Assembly: GCF_035645195.1 (NCBI RefSeq) | Contig: NZ_DASQNA010000007.1 | Span: 186,001-250,000, forward strand | Direction of reading: 5' to 3' | DNA length: 64,000 bases | Source: Paenibacillus sp. | Lineage (GTDB): Bacteria; Bacillota; Bacilli; Paenibacillales; YIM-B00363 | Program-made: the position numbers and the translations under genes | Shown here: in pieces, positions 41,229 through 50,522 of the stretch | Layout of the letters: each line of letters opens with the position of its first letter | How positions within the stretch are numbered: the first letter of the stretch is position 1 | The notes under the pieces: model-generated | Told to the model about the DNA's origin: nothing | The model's input: only the letters and a program-made list of their open reading frames with translations | Databases searched by the model: none

Positions 41229-42178
41229 CGGCGTTCCTCCTTCCCCGCGGTCAGCCGATAGCTGAGAATCGAGAATACGATGATGATCATGAACAGCGCG
41301 TACGCGATCGCGGAGCCGTAGCCGAAGCGCGTGTTCGAGATGAACGAATCGTCGACGAATTTCCAGATGACGGTGAGCGCCGCGTTGCCCGGACCGCCGA
41401 CCTGCACCGAGCCGGACCAGCCGCCGTACAGCAGCTTCGGCTCGTCGAACAGCTGCAGCCCGCCGATGACGGAGGTGACGACGAGGAACACCGTAATGTT
41501 GCGCAGCAGCGGGAACGTAATCGTGCGGAACGTGTGCAGCCCGCTCGAGCCGTCCATTTTCGCCGCCTCGTAGACGTCCTGCGGAATGGCGGTCATCCCG
41601 GCGAGGTAAATCGCCATGAAATAGCCGAGGTTCCGCCAAATGATCATCAGCGCGATGATCATGCGCGACGTCCACTCGCCCTGCAGCCAGTACACGCCCT
41701 CGGCGATGATGCCCGATTTGACGAGCAGCTGGTTCACCGTGCCCGTCTGCCAATCGAACAGGAACGAGAAAATGAAGCCGATGGCGACCGGCGTCGTGAT
41801 GTACGGCAGGAAGTTCACCGTCTGGAAAAATTGCCGTCCCTTCGCGAGATGGAACGTCAGGTACGCGAGCGTCACGCCGAGCAAGATGGTCAGCGGCGTG
41901 CTCATGAGCATGATGATGACCGTATTGGACAGCGATTTGTAGAACAAGGGATCCCTTGTAAACAAATCGATGTAATTTTTGAGTCCGATGTACGTTTTGG
42001 CGCCGACGCCGTTCCAATCGTGCAAGCTCAGAAAGAAGGAGTAGGCGACCGGATACAGTTGAAACACGGCGTACGCCAGAACGAACGGCAGCGCGAATAC
42101 GTACGGCCATGCGTTCCAGCGCTTGCGCGGCGCCCGCGGCGCCGCCGCTTTCGTCGCGGTGTGGATTCCTTCCATCAT
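41225..42178 (-). CDS. CUT1 sugar ABC transporter permease (MalF type)
   Basis: 317-residue permease beginning MMEGIHTATKAAAPRAPRKRW, six predicted helices after a basic N-terminal tail, and the EAA loop YEAAKMDGSSGLHTFRTITFP. AGGGAG precedes two tandem ATG codons by 5 and 8 bases, so the start may be 42178 or 42175. A strong hairpin separates it from the binding-protein gene. Confidence 0.92.
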   Translation of the reverse strand: MMEGIHTATKAAAPRAPRKRWNAWPYVFALPFVLAYAVFQLYPVAYSFFLSLHDWNGVGAKTYIGLKNYIDLFTRDPLFYKSLSNTVIIMLMSTPLTILLGVTLAYLTFHLAKGRQFFQTVNFLPYITTPVAIGFIFSFLFDWQTGTVNQLLVKSGIIAEGVYWLQGEWTSRMIIALMIIWRNLGYFMAIYLAGMTAIPQDVYEAAKMDGSSGLHTFRTITFPLLRNITVFLVVTSVIGGLQLFDEPKLLYGGWSGSVQVGGPGNAALTVIWKFVDDSFISNTRFGYGSAIAYALFMIIIVFSILSYRLTAGKEERR

Positions 42179-42208
42179 GGTTTCTCCCTCGTTTATCCGG
42201 AAATCGCG

Positions 42209-42250
42209 AAACCGCAACCGCCGCTCTTAGGCGGGCGGCGGTTACGGTTT
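42209..42250 (-). terminator. Intra-operon hairpin after the binding-protein gene
   Basis: AAACCGCAACCGCCGC (42209-42224) pairs with GCGGCGGTTACGGTTT (42235-42250) with one mismatch, 16 bases after the binding-protein stop. It lacks a U-tract and probably limits or processes read-through into the permease genes. Confidence 0.65.
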
Positions 42251-42265
42251 GCGTGTCTCTATTCG

Positions 42266-43630
42266 TTACTTCACGGCGGCGTCCGGCGCTTTGTTCTTCA
42301 CTTCTTGGATGAACATGCCGAGCGCTTCTTGCGCGTCGATGCCCGTATCCTTCGTCCAGAGCGGGTAGAGCGACATGAACGCTCCGTCGACGATCGACTC
42401 GTATTTCGTTTGCGGTTCGCCGACGACGCCCGGCACGATTTTCTCGTAGAAGTACTTCGTCAGGTTTTGGCCGCCGAAGAACGCGTCGAACTCGGATCCC
42501 GCTTCGATCAAGTCTTGGTTGTTTTCATAGAACGCCTTCACGCCCGGCGTGAAGCCGAATTTCTCGAACGCGATTTTCGTGCCTTCGTCGGACAAGTACA
42601 TGAAGTTCACGTACGCCCAAGCGGCTTCTTTCACTTTGCTGTCTTTGTAAATGCTGATCGACGTGCCGCCGCGCGTAAAGCTGCCGCCCGGCGCTTTCAC
42701 GAGACCCCAGCGGCCGCTGCCTTCCGGATCGTTCGCGGCGATATGCCACTTCGGTCCCCAAGGCGCCATCGGGTAGAAGATGTTCTCCCCGGAGGCCATC
42801 GACGCGGACCACGACGGCGTCCACAGCTCGTGCTTGCCGAGAATGCCGGCGTCGCGCATTTCCATCAGCTTCGCGATCGGCTCCTGCATCCGCTTCGTCA
42901 AATCGATTTCCGTGCCGTTGATGTACGTTTGAGCGGTTTGGCCGCGCAGCGCGATGAACGCGTCGCCGACGCCCGGCAGCATCGTCACTTTGCCGCCGCT
43001 CTTCTCCTGCACTTCCTTGCCCTTCGCGATGAACGCGTCCCAATCGGCGAGCAGCGTTTCCAGCTCTTCCGGCACGTCCGTGCCGAGCAGCTCTTTCGCG
43101 AGGTCGCGGCGGTAGGCGAAGCCGGCCGGCGTAATTTGCTGGTCGACGCCGACGAGCTCGCCGTTCGGGCTCGACATGAGCGGCACGAGGTAGTCGAGCA
43201 GCTGCGAACGGTCGAAGTTGTACGGCGCCTGCTCGAGGTTGTCGAGCACGCCGAGATCGAACAGCTTGCCGCGGTACGCCGTTTCGCCGAGGATGACGTC
43301 CGGCACGTCGGAGCCGGACGCGATGCCGCTCTGCAGCTTTTGCAAGTAGTCGTTCGGGTTAACGACGGTGTATTCGACCGTGATGTTCGGGTACGCTTTG
43401 TTGAACTCCGGGATCATTTCTTTCAGGAACGTTTCGTCCCAATCCCATACTTTAATCGTGGCCGTAAGCTCCTCCGGCGAAGCCGGCTCGGCGCCTGCGC
43501 CCTCCTGCGCGGCCGGGCTTTCCGTTCCCGTTCCGCTCGTCGTCGATCCCGCTCCTCCGCAGCCGACGACGGCGACGGCGATCGCCAGCAACAGCGCGAG
43601 GAAGAGCCAAGTTTTTTTGGTCTGTTTCAA
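42266..43630 (-). CDS. Extracellular solute-binding lipoprotein (CUT1, family 1)
   Basis: 454-residue sugar-binding lipoprotein with lipobox AVVGC (lipidated C24), then a Ser/Thr/Gly/Glu-rich linker. Start is a TTG at 43630 with GGAGGGG 6 bases upstream; ATG codons up to 43681 lie in the promoter/leader and have no site. It is the first gene of the third importer operon, 132 bases downstream of the YesM-type kinase gene, and preceded by a consensus cre site. Confidence 0.92.
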   Translation of the reverse strand: MKQTKKTWLFLALLLAIAVAVVGCGGAGSTTSGTGTESPAAQEGAGAEPASPEELTATIKVWDWDETFLKEMIPEFNKAYPNITVEYTVVNPNDYLQKLQSGIASGSDVPDVILGETAYRGKLFDLGVLDNLEQAPYNFDRSQLLDYLVPLMSSPNGELVGVDQQITPAGFAYRRDLAKELLGTDVPEELETLLADWDAFIAKGKEVQEKSGGKVTMLPGVGDAFIALRGQTAQTYINGTEIDLTKRMQEPIAKLMEMRDAGILGKHELWTPSWSASMASGENIFYPMAPWGPKWHIAANDPEGSGRWGLVKAPGGSFTRGGTSISIYKDSKVKEAAWAYVNFMYLSDEGTKIAFEKFGFTPGVKAFYENNQDLIEAGSEFDAFFGGQNLTKYFYEKIVPGVVGEPQTKYESIVDGAFMSLYPLWTKDTGIDAQEALGMFIQEVKNKAPDAAVK

Positions 43631-43651
43631 TCGAATCCCCTCCAACTTAGT

Positions 43652-43665
43652 AGAAAGCGTTTGCA
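43652..43665. promoter_or_regulatory. Consensus cre (CcpA) site
   Basis: AGAAAGCGTTTGCA matches WGWAARCGYTWNCW at every position. It lies just downstream of a TACAAT -10 candidate (43680-43685, minus strand), where CcpA could act as a roadblock. A second, weaker cre-like sequence occurs at 43684-43697 (TAACAACGCTTTCA). Confidence 0.7.
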
Positions 43666-43689
43666 CCTTCATTGCCTTCATTGTAACAA

Positions 43690-43765
43690 CGCTTTCAGAG
43701 CCCCCATACCGGACAAAGCGGTTATTTTGTATAAAATCCGGTTGCGCTTTCAGATTGCGCTTTCA
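43690..43765. promoter_or_regulatory. Repeat cluster upstream of the third importer operon
   Basis: TTGCGCTTTCA occurs at 43742-43752 and 43755-43765, 13 bases apart, and the core CGCTTTCA recurs at 43690-43697. CGGTT occurs at 43719 and 43739, exactly 20 bases apart. The cluster lies upstream of the -10 and reaches the kinase stop codon. It is a candidate operator for the adjacent YesN-type regulator. Confidence 0.42.
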
Positions 43766-45505
43766 TTGCTGGCTGCGGTACGGCAACCGCACGACGGCCC
43801 GGACGCCGCGCGCCGCCCCGTTCTCCACCGCGACGCCGTACGGCTCCCCGTAATGGAACCGAATGCGCTCCCGAATGTTGGCGAGACCGATGCCCCGCAT
43901 TTGGTCGGCCCGCTTGCCGCTTCGATCCGGCGCGCCGGTCTCCGGCGACGATTCCTCCAGCCCGACGCCGTCGTCTTCCACGAGGAGGATGAGCTCGCCG
44001 CCTTCCCGGCGCGCGGCGATGCGAATGCGCCCTTCCGGCTCCTCCATCGGCACGATGCCGTGGAAGATCGCGTTCTCGACGAGCGGCTGCAGGACGAGGC
44101 GCGGGATGACGGCCGACCGCAGCTCCTCTTCGACCTCCCATTCGACCCGGAACCGGTCCGGATACCGGAACTGCTGGATGGCGATATATTTTTCGACGAT
44201 GACCATCTCTTCCCCGAGCGCCGCGAAAAAGACGCCGTCCCCCGTCTTGATCGTATCCTGCAAAATGCCGATAAACGCCTCGGTCATGACGGCCGCGTCC
44301 CGACTCCGGTTCGCGTACGACAAGTAAATGACGGTGTTCAGCGTGTTGTAGATGAAATGCGGATTGATTTGCGACATCAGAAGGCTGATCTGCATCGTGC
44401 GCTTCAGCTCCTCGTGCTGGATCGACGCTTCGACATGCTGCTTCAAGTCGCTCACCATCCGGTTGAAGCCCGAGCCGAGCACCTCCAGCTCGTCCCCGCT
44501 GCGGATCGTCACGTTCGTCGTCAAATCGCCGACGGACACGCGCTTCATCGCCTGCGTCAGCCGCGAAATCGGCTTCGTGATGTTGACGATGAGCGGCAGC
44601 ACGACCGCGAGCATGGCGACCAAGCTGCTGATGATGATGAACACGTAATAGTCGAGCAGCCGGTTGATCGGCTCGAACAGCTTCGCCTTGGACAGGACGG
44701 CCCCTTGATGCCATCCGTACGGCTCCGAAGCGAGCGCCAAATACATATGGCTGTCGTCCTCCGCGAGGCCGCCCGACTCGATCGCCCTCGCGATCATGGG
44801 CTCGTAGCTCGCGTCCGGCGCCGCGCCGCCGCTGAACAGCATCTCGCCCGCCTCGTTGAACAGCATCAGCTGCTCGAAATCGGACAAGCTTTGCTCGAAC
44901 GCGTTCGCGATTTCGCTATATTGAATGTCCAGCACGAGCCAGTATTCCGGAGAGCGCGGCTCCTGCAGGTTTCTGTATTTCACTGCGTAGCTAAAGACGT
45001 CTCGATTGCCGTTCAAATAAAAGAAGTCGTGCGGCGCGGTGAAGCCGGTGCGGGCGCCGGAATCGAGGAACGCCTGGAACCAATCCTCCCGCAGGTAGTC
45101 GGCGAAATAATCCGCGTACCCCGAATTGTTCGAGAACGTCGTCCCGTCCTCCCGCACGATCATGGCGTTCAGAATGAACGCGTTGAGCGCGGCGAACCGC
45201 TTCAGCCGATCCTGCACCTCGGTCATGCGGAAATAGTCGTCCTCGATCGACGAGGACGGCATCGGCATGATGCGCGCGTTGATTTCTTCGTCGGATACGA
45301 TATATTCCGCCAGCTTCACGACCTGCTCCCGCACGCGGACGAGCTGGGACGAAATTTGCGCGAGCTGCGTGCGGCTGTCGTTGAGCGAGCGCTCGCGCAG
45401 GATGTCGGTGACGTAGGCGTACGTGAAATAGCCGCTCGACAGCAGCGACGCCACGATGACGAACGCGCAGATGGCGATAATTTTCGTGCGGATTTTCGCT
45501 CTCAC
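43763..45505 (-). CDS. Sensor histidine kinase, YesM type
   Basis: 580-residue membrane kinase: helix 1 near 8-30, an extracellular sensor to about 285, helix 2 near 290-312, HAMP (ITKPISRLTQAM), and a His_kinase domain with H383 in SQINPHFIYNTL. An ATPase domain has PLVENAIFHG and GIGLANIRERI boxes. The start is a GTG at 45505 with GGGAGG 8 bases upstream, overlapping the regulator stop (GTGA). Partner of the response regulator at 45502. Confidence 0.93.
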   Translation of the reverse strand: MRAKIRTKIIAICAFVIVASLLSSGYFTYAYVTDILRERSLNDSRTQLAQISSQLVRVREQVVKLAEYIVSDEEINARIMPMPSSSIEDDYFRMTEVQDRLKRFAALNAFILNAMIVREDGTTFSNNSGYADYFADYLREDWFQAFLDSGARTGFTAPHDFFYLNGNRDVFSYAVKYRNLQEPRSPEYWLVLDIQYSEIANAFEQSLSDFEQLMLFNEAGEMLFSGGAAPDASYEPMIARAIESGGLAEDDSHMYLALASEPYGWHQGAVLSKAKLFEPINRLLDYYVFIIISSLVAMLAVVLPLIVNITKPISRLTQAMKRVSVGDLTTNVTIRSGDELEVLGSGFNRMVSDLKQHVEASIQHEELKRTMQISLLMSQINPHFIYNTLNTVIYLSYANRSRDAAVMTEAFIGILQDTIKTGDGVFFAALGEEMVIVEKYIAIQQFRYPDRFRVEWEVEEELRSAVIPRLVLQPLVENAIFHGIVPMEEPEGRIRIAARREGGELILLVEDDGVGLEESSPETGAPDRSGKRADQMRGIGLANIRERIRFHYGEPYGVAVENGAARGVRAVVRLPYRSQQ

Positions 45506-47064
45506 GGCGCCGGCCTCCCTTTGCTCTCCGCGTATTCGTTCGGGCTCGCGCCGACGGCTTTGCGGAACACTTGGCTGAAATATTGGCTGCTTCGGTAGCC
45601 GACCATCTCGGAAATTTCGTAAATTTTATGTTTGCCTTCCGCGAGCAGCCGCTTCGCGTGCTCCATCCGGACGTGCGTCAAGTGCTCGAGCATCGTGCGG
45701 CCGACCTCTTCCTTGAACAAGTGCCGCAGATGGTCGCCGCTGATGCCGAGCGCGCCGGCGATGCTGTCCGACGTCAAATCGTCCGCGTAATGCTTCTGCA
45801 TGTAATCGAGCGCTTGCCGCACCTTGGCGGACAGCTTCGACGACGCGCGCGCCTCGTCCGCCGCCTCCCGCAGCCGCGCCTCGAACCAGGCGCGGAGGCG
45901 GTCAGCCGGCGAACGGGCGTCGGCTGCGGCTTCGGCGGCGAGCGGCCCGTCCGCCTGCATCGGCTCGAGCGGCGGCAGGGCGTATTCGGCGCGGAACTCC
46001 TTCAGCAGCCGCAGCCCCCGCTCGCACAGGTCGCGGAGCGCCTCGACGTCGCGGCTCGCGGCGGCGGCGCCGAACGCGGCGCGCAGCGCGCGGACGGCTT
46101 CGTCCGGCGTAAGGGCGGCCAGCGCCGCCGCGGCCCGGTCGAGCTCGCCTTGGAGCCGCTCGCGGTCCGCCGGGGCCGCCGGCTCCTCGTCCTCCAGAAG
46201 CAGCGTCTTGCCGGCCCCGTCGAACGCCGCCGCGCGGCGCACCGCTTCCTTGCCCGCCCGGTACGCCGCCGCCAGCTCCGCCGCCTCGCGGAAATCGCCG
46301 GCCGCGCAGACGGCCGCCGCCCGCCCGCCGCGCGCCTTCAGCGCCTGCCGGATCGCGGACGCCGCCTCGAGCAGCCGCTCGCGCCGATTCCGCGCCCCGG
46401 GCTCGGGGGCGAACGCCGCGACGAGCGCCCACAAGTTCGGCTCCATGCGGGCCGTCTCCAGCGCGGCGGGGATCGGCGGCTCGAGGAACGGCTCGTCCGC
46501 GTCGGCCGGCTCCGGCCGCGGCTCCCGCGCGAGGAACGGCGCATCCGGCTGCAGGAGGAACAGCGCGTACCGCCGCTCCGACGCGGCCGCCTCGCCTCGC
46601 CGATCGTCGAGCGCCGCGAGGTCCGCCGCCCGCCCGGTCAGCACGTCGCGCAGCAGCTCCCGGCGGAACAGCCGGTTTCGCAGCCGCTCCTTCTCCCGCG
46701 CGTCCCGGATGCGGCGCAGCTCCGCGAGCAGCGTCTCGGCGCCGACCTCGTGCTTTAGCAAATAATTTTCGACGCCGAGCGTCAGCGCCGCCTTCGCGTA
46801 CTCGAACTCCTTGTACGACGTCAGCAGCAATATTTTCGTCTCCGGGTGCTTGTCCAGCACGCGGCGGCTGAATTCGATGCCGTCCATGCCGGGCATCTTG
46901 ATATCGACGATGACGAGCTCCGGCAGCAGCCGCTCGAAGCTGTCGAGCGCCCGCTTCGGATTCGTCTCCTCGGCGACGACCGCGAAGCCGAGCGACTCCC
47001 AATCGAGCAGCCGCCGAAGATGCTGCACCGCCAAAATTTCATCGTCCACCAACATGACTTTCAT
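45502..47064 (-). CDS. Response regulator, YesN/AraC family
   Basis: 520-residue regulator. Receiver domain with D7/D8 and phospho-acceptor D54 (VIVDIKMPGM), an Ala/Arg-rich central region of about 270 residues that is unusually GC-rich, and a C-terminal AraC domain (about 415-515; SDSIAGALGISGDHLRHLFKEEVG, VGYRSSQYFSQVFRKAVG). The ATG at 47064 starts MKVMLVDDE; the longer frame to 47658 is spurious. Ribosome binding site weak (GGCGGTGCG). It probably controls the binding protein-permease-hydrolase operon downstream. Confidence 0.92.
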   Translation of the reverse strand: MKVMLVDDEILAVQHLRRLLDWESLGFAVVAEETNPKRALDSFERLLPELVIVDIKMPGMDGIEFSRRVLDKHPETKILLLTSYKEFEYAKAALTLGVENYLLKHEVGAETLLAELRRIRDAREKERLRNRLFRRELLRDVLTGRAADLAALDDRRGEAAASERRYALFLLQPDAPFLAREPRPEPADADEPFLEPPIPAALETARMEPNLWALVAAFAPEPGARNRRERLLEAASAIRQALKARGGRAAAVCAAGDFREAAELAAAYRAGKEAVRRAAAFDGAGKTLLLEDEEPAAPADRERLQGELDRAAAALAALTPDEAVRALRAAFGAAAASRDVEALRDLCERGLRLLKEFRAEYALPPLEPMQADGPLAAEAAADARSPADRLRAWFEARLREAADEARASSKLSAKVRQALDYMQKHYADDLTSDSIAGALGISGDHLRHLFKEEVGRTMLEHLTHVRMEHAKRLLAEGKHKIYEISEMVGYRSSQYFSQVFRKAVGASPNEYAESKGRPAP

Positions 47065-47172
47065 GATTGATCGCACCGCCCGAATGCATCGTTTTTGTTT
47101 AATGCTACTAATCATGGCACTCGGCGGGCGATTTGTCGACCGTCGAACGCGCGGGGCGTCCGTTCTCGCGCA

Positions 47173-47204
47173 CAAAAAAACCGGCGCGCCTCGGCACGCC
47201 GGTT
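47173..47204 (-). terminator. Terminator of the chemoreceptor gene
   Basis: AACCGGCG (47179-47186) pairs with CGCCGGTT (47197-47204), followed on the minus strand by seven T residues. Confidence 0.88.
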
Positions 47205-47215
47205 CTATGTACACG

Positions 47216-49231
47216 TTAAACTTTAAATTTGCCGACCATCCCCTGCAGCTCTTCCGCCATTTTCGTGAGTACGGATGTGGAGGCCGTAATTTCCTGCATC
47301 GAAGCGAGCTGCTCCTCGGTGCTTGCGACGACCTGCTGAATGCTGCCCGACGATTGCGCGGAGATCGCCGACACTTCTTCCATGGCGCCCAGAATCGCGG
47401 CCGCGCCGGCGGCCGTCCGCTGCGAAGCCGACGACACCTGCTCGATTTGGCGCGCGACCGCGTCGATCGCCTCGACGATTTCTTCGAACGCCCGTCCCGC
47501 CGAGTCCACGACGCCGACCCCTTCCGCCACTTCGCCGGAGACGAATTCCATCGTCGCGACGGCGGATCGCGTATCTCTGCCGATCGACCGCACCAACTCG
47601 GAAATCCGCTTCGCCGATTCGTCGGATTGCTCCGCAAGCTTGCGGATTTCCGCGGCAACGACGGCGAACCCGCTGCCGTGCTCGCCCGCGCGCGCCGCCT
47701 CGATCGAAGCGTTCAGCGCGAGCAAATTCGTCTGGGAAGCGATGCCGGAAATGACGCTCACGATCTGCTCGATTTCGTTCGAGCGCTCGCCCAAGCCGTT
47801 CACGTCCTGCGCCAGCTGCCCGACGCGGCCGCCGATCGAGCTCATTTTCGCGACCGCCGTTTGGATGGACTCATTCCCGCTCTCCGCCGTGTCCTTCGTA
47901 CGGGCGGCCGCGTCGGACACGTCCGAAGCGTTGACCGACATGAGCCGCAGCTGCTCCGCCATGCCGCTCAATTCATCTTTCGTTTCCACGATTCGCTGTG
48001 CCTGACGGTCCGAGCCGGCGGCGACCCCTTGGATCGCCTCGGTCACCTGTTCGGCGGCCGACGAGCTTTGCTCCGAGCTTGCGCTCATCTGCTCGGCGGA
48101 AGCGGCGAGCTGATGAACATTATCGTTGATTTGATGAATGATCGACCGGAGCGACGAAGCCATCTCGTTGAAGTTGCGGCCGAGCTGTCCCAGCTCGTCG
48201 CTCGATTCGACGGCGATCTGCTGCGTCAAGTCGCCTTCGCTAATATGGCGCGAGCCGACGCCGATGCTGCGCAGCGGCTGCAGAATGGAACGGAGGATCC
48301 AGAACACCATCGCCCCGAACAGCGTCAGCGCTACAGCCAGCACGATGGCCGTCGTGCGCAGGATCGGCGCCGCTTCCGCGGCGACCTCGCGCTCGTACAT
48401 CGTTCCGGCGATCTTCCAGCCGGTTTCGGGGTTCGTCGCGAACACCATCTTTTTCTCGTCTCGGCCGTTAAGAACGTAGTCGAAGGATCCGGAGTCCCCG
48501 GCATACAGTTTATCGTGCTCCTCGTTCTCCGCAGCGACCGTGCCGCCTTCGTTGGCCGGATGGTAGATGTATTTCCGCTCCTCGTCGAGGATGTACACGT
48601 ACCCCTCGCGTCCGATCGTAACGTGCTTCGCGATCTCGGCAAGCTTCTCCAAGTTGACGTTGAACGCTACGACCCCGCTCCCGTCCGCCGTCACTTTCGC
48701 GACCGTCACGACGAGGCTGCCCGTCGTCGCGGATACGTACGGAGCGGTCACGACCGCTTCTCCTTGATGCTCCATCGCTTTGATGAACCACGGGCGCTTG
48801 CGCGGATCGAAATCGGCCGCGTTGCGTTTGTCCGGCGAATTGACGTACAGGCCTGTCTTCGTCCCGACGAACGACAACTCGACCTCGTCGTGGATGGACA
48901 TGAACGTCGCCAATTCGTCCCGCACGGCGGCGTCCGCGACGACGTTCGTGCCTTCGAGCGCGGCGACGTCCGCAAGGGCGATCGTGGCCGCCAAGACGCT
49001 GATTTCTTTCTTCTTGGCAATGAAGTAATCGTTGATGATCGTATTCAATAAATTTACGTTCTGCTCGGCCGCCTTCACCATCTGGTCCTCGATTTCCGTT
49101 CTTGCGTTGGTGAACGAAATCAGGGAGACGACGATCGTCGGGATCAGCAGCGCCGCGGCGAACGCGGCGATCAATTTGTTTTTGACGGACAGCAGATTCA
49201 TGATTTTCATTCTTTCCAGCAGCGGTTTCAT
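47216..49231 (-). CDS. Methyl-accepting chemotaxis protein
   Basis: 671-residue chemoreceptor: membrane helix near 16-38, an extracellular dCache-type sensor (about 40-285, with [35 protein letters not shown]), a second helix near 290-312, HAMP, and a long cytoplasmic coiled coil whose hairpin tip carries [19 protein letters not shown] (about residues 495-515). The longest frame starts at 49366, but the ATG at 49231 has AAGGAG 7 bases upstream. Transcription must pass a cyclic-di-GMP-I riboswitch and terminator, linking receptor level to the motile/sessile switch. Confidence 0.95.
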   Translation of the reverse strand: MKPLLERMKIMNLLSVKNKLIAAFAAALLIPTIVVSLISFTNARTEIEDQMVKAAEQNVNLLNTIINDYFIAKKKEISVLAATIALADVAALEGTNVVADAAVRDELATFMSIHDEVELSFVGTKTGLYVNSPDKRNAADFDPRKRPWFIKAMEHQGEAVVTAPYVSATTGSLVVTVAKVTADGSGVVAFNVNLEKLAEIAKHVTIGREGYVYILDEERKYIYHPANEGGTVAAENEEHDKLYAGDSGSFDYVLNGRDEKKMVFATNPETGWKIAGTMYEREVAAEAAPILRTTAIVLAVALTLFGAMVFWILRSILQPLRSIGVGSRHISEGDLTQQIAVESSDELGQLGRNFNEMASSLRSIIHQINDNVHQLAASAEQMSASSEQSSSAAEQVTEAIQGVAAGSDRQAQRIVETKDELSGMAEQLRLMSVNASDVSDAAARTKDTAESGNESIQTAVAKMSSIGGRVGQLAQDVNGLGERSNEIEQIVSVISGIASQTNLLALNASIEAARAGEHGSGFAVVAAEIRKLAEQSDESAKRISELVRSIGRDTRSAVATMEFVSGEVAEGVGVVDSAGRAFEEIVEAIDAVARQIEQVSSASQRTAAGAAAILGAMEEVSAISAQSSGSIQQVVASTEEQLASMQEITASTSVLTKMAEELQGMVGKFKV

Positions 49232-49285
49232 CGTTGCACTCCTTCTAGTTGTCCAAGTTTGTCGAATGGGGCGGCGGATTCGGCA

Positions 49286-49319
49286 CAAAAGAAAAGCCGC
49301 CCTCGCATGCGGGGGCAGC
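49286..49319 (-). terminator. Riboswitch-controlled terminator
   Basis: On the minus strand GCTGCCC pairs with GGGCGGC around a loop containing CGCATGCG, followed by TTTTCTTTT. It lies between the c-di-GMP aptamer and the chemoreceptor start. Its 3' arm could instead pair with GCTGCC in the aptamer's P1 3' strand, giving a mutually exclusive antiterminator. Confidence 0.8.
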
Positions 49320-49348
49320 TCATCGTTCGATGGTCTTGATTCCGTATA

Positions 49349-49432
49349 CGGCAGCCCGGCGATCATGCGCTGCTCGCAGCGTGTAGACCCGTGGCTTTGC
49401 GTCCCGATCTTTCGACCGGTTTGCCTTTATCG
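49349..49432 (-). ncRNA. Cyclic-di-GMP-I (GEMM-I) riboswitch aptamer
   Basis: The minus strand reads GGCAAACC, a short stem with a GAAA tetraloop, GGGACGCAAAGCC, ACGGG, a second stem-loop and GATCGCCGGGCTGCC. These are the conserved elements of the GEMM-I fold, including the GAAA tetraloop with its receptor and the GGCA/TGCC P1 helix. It precedes a terminator and a methyl-accepting chemotaxis gene, a known target class of these riboswitches. Confidence 0.93.
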
Positions 49433-49485
49433 ATATGCAGCTTCGTTCCAAAGTCCGCGCCATTTTTTGGTCATTAACTGGATTA

Positions 49486-49513
49486 AGTATATCATGGGTT
49501 TCATGATTTGCAA
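49486..49513 (-). promoter_or_regulatory. Sigma-A promoter of the riboswitch-chemoreceptor unit
   Basis: TTGCAA (49508-49513), a 16-base spacer and TATACT (49486-49491) on the minus strand, placing the transcript start about 45 bases before the aptamer. Confidence 0.7.
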
Positions 49514-49624
49514 CTTTTGTTCTGCGCCCCAATACCCCCTAGGCTTACAGTCAAGTCCCGGTCCGTTTCCCGCGCGCCGGCCGCGTCGGGTATACTAGAT
49601 GGAAAAACAGGGGGCGAGCATGCG

Positions 49625-50461
49625 ATGGAATGGCTCATAGGGTTGGCCGGCAGCGCGGCGATCGCGGGAGCGGCTTATGCGAAACGGTCGCTGTCCGGCT
49701 CCGGCTTCCTGGCGGCGGTCACAATGGGGACGGCGATGTACGCGCTCGGCAGCGCGGTTTGGTTCGGCTCCCTCATCGCGTTCTTCCTATCGTCGACGCT
49801 GTGGTCCAAGTGGAAAGCGCATGCGAAGCGCGAAGCCGAGAGCGGCTACGAGAAGTCCGGAAGGCGCGACGCCGGCCAAGTGCTCGCGAACGGAGGGCTG
49901 GGGCTGCTGCTGTGCGCGGCGCACGCGGCATGGCCGCATCCGCTCTGGTGGTACGCCTTCCTCGGCGTCATGGCGGCGGTTACGGCCGATACGTGGGCGA
50001 CGGAAATCGGAGCCTTCAGCCGGACGCCGCCGCGATCGGTCAAGACGGGGCGGCGCGTGCCGCCCGGCACGTCCGGCGGCGTCTCCGCCCTCGGCCTTAC
50101 CGCCTCGCTGGCCGGCGGCCTCTTCATCGGCGCCGCGGCGTGGGCGCTGCTGCTCGCGGCGCCCGGCGAGGCTGCGCCGGATGCGGTCGCGGCGGCGCTG
50201 AGACCGGCCGCTTGGATCGGGATCGCCGGCCTCGCCGGCGCGGCCGGGTCGCTCGCCGATTCGTGGATCGGCGCGACATGGCAGACCATGTACCGCTGCG
50301 GCATATGCGGCCGCGACATCGAGCAGGCCCGTCACTGCGGGGCGCCGGCCGCGCGCATCCGCGGCCGCGCCGGCTGGAACAACGACGCCGTCAACACCGC
50401 CGGTTCGGCCGTAGGCGGCGCGGCCGCCGCGGCCATGGCGCTGGCGCTCGGCTTCGCCTGA
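49625..50461 (+). CDS. DUF92 family membrane protein
   Basis: 278-residue polytopic membrane protein with about six hydrophobic segments and the DUF92 motifs TADTWATEIGAFSRTPPRSVKTGR, VPPGTSGGVSALG and WNNDAVNTAGSAVGGA. Plant relatives are phytyl-phosphate kinases; bacterial roles are unproven, though a CTP-dependent lipid kinase fold is possible. The ATG at 49625 lies 10 bases after CAGGGGG; the longest frame to 49508 is less likely. It is monocistronic with a strong terminator. Confidence 0.85.
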   Translation: MEWLIGLAGSAAIAGAAYAKRSLSGSGFLAAVTMGTAMYALGSAVWFGSLIAFFLSSTLWSKWKAHAKREAESGYEKSGRRDAGQVLANGGLGLLLCAAHAAWPHPLWWYAFLGVMAAVTADTWATEIGAFSRTPPRSVKTGRRVPPGTSGGVSALGLTASLAGGLFIGAAAWALLLAAPGEAAPDAVAAALRPAAWIGIAGLAGAAGSLADSWIGATWQTMYRCGICGRDIEQARHCGAPAARIRGRAGWNNDAVNTAGSAVGGAAAAAMALALGFA

Positions 50462-50476
50462 CATGTCTAAAGAAAG

Positions 50477-50518
50477 CCGAAAGACTTCGAACCGCCGAAC
50501 GGCATCGAAGTCTTTCGG
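50477..50518. terminator. Bidirectional terminator
   Basis: A perfect 14-bp stem, CCGAAAGACTTCGA (50477-50490) with TCGAAGTCTTTCGG (50505-50518). T-rich or A-rich sequence flanks both sides. It separates the convergent DUF92 gene and the XRE operon. Confidence 0.88.
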
Positions 50519-50522
50519 TTTG

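Noticed and set aside
41534-45598. A 1354-codon open frame on the plus strand
   Set aside because: It is antisense to four clear genes (permeases, binding protein, kinase), is Arg-rich without any domain, and reflects GC-rich codon bias. Similar long antisense frames over helD, the GH2 gene and the chemoreceptor gene were rejected for the same reason.
45824-46765. Long Ser/Arg/Ala-rich frames inside the third response regulator
   Set aside because: They are shadow frames of the GC-rich linker region of the regulator. The receiver and AraC domains are intact in the called frame.
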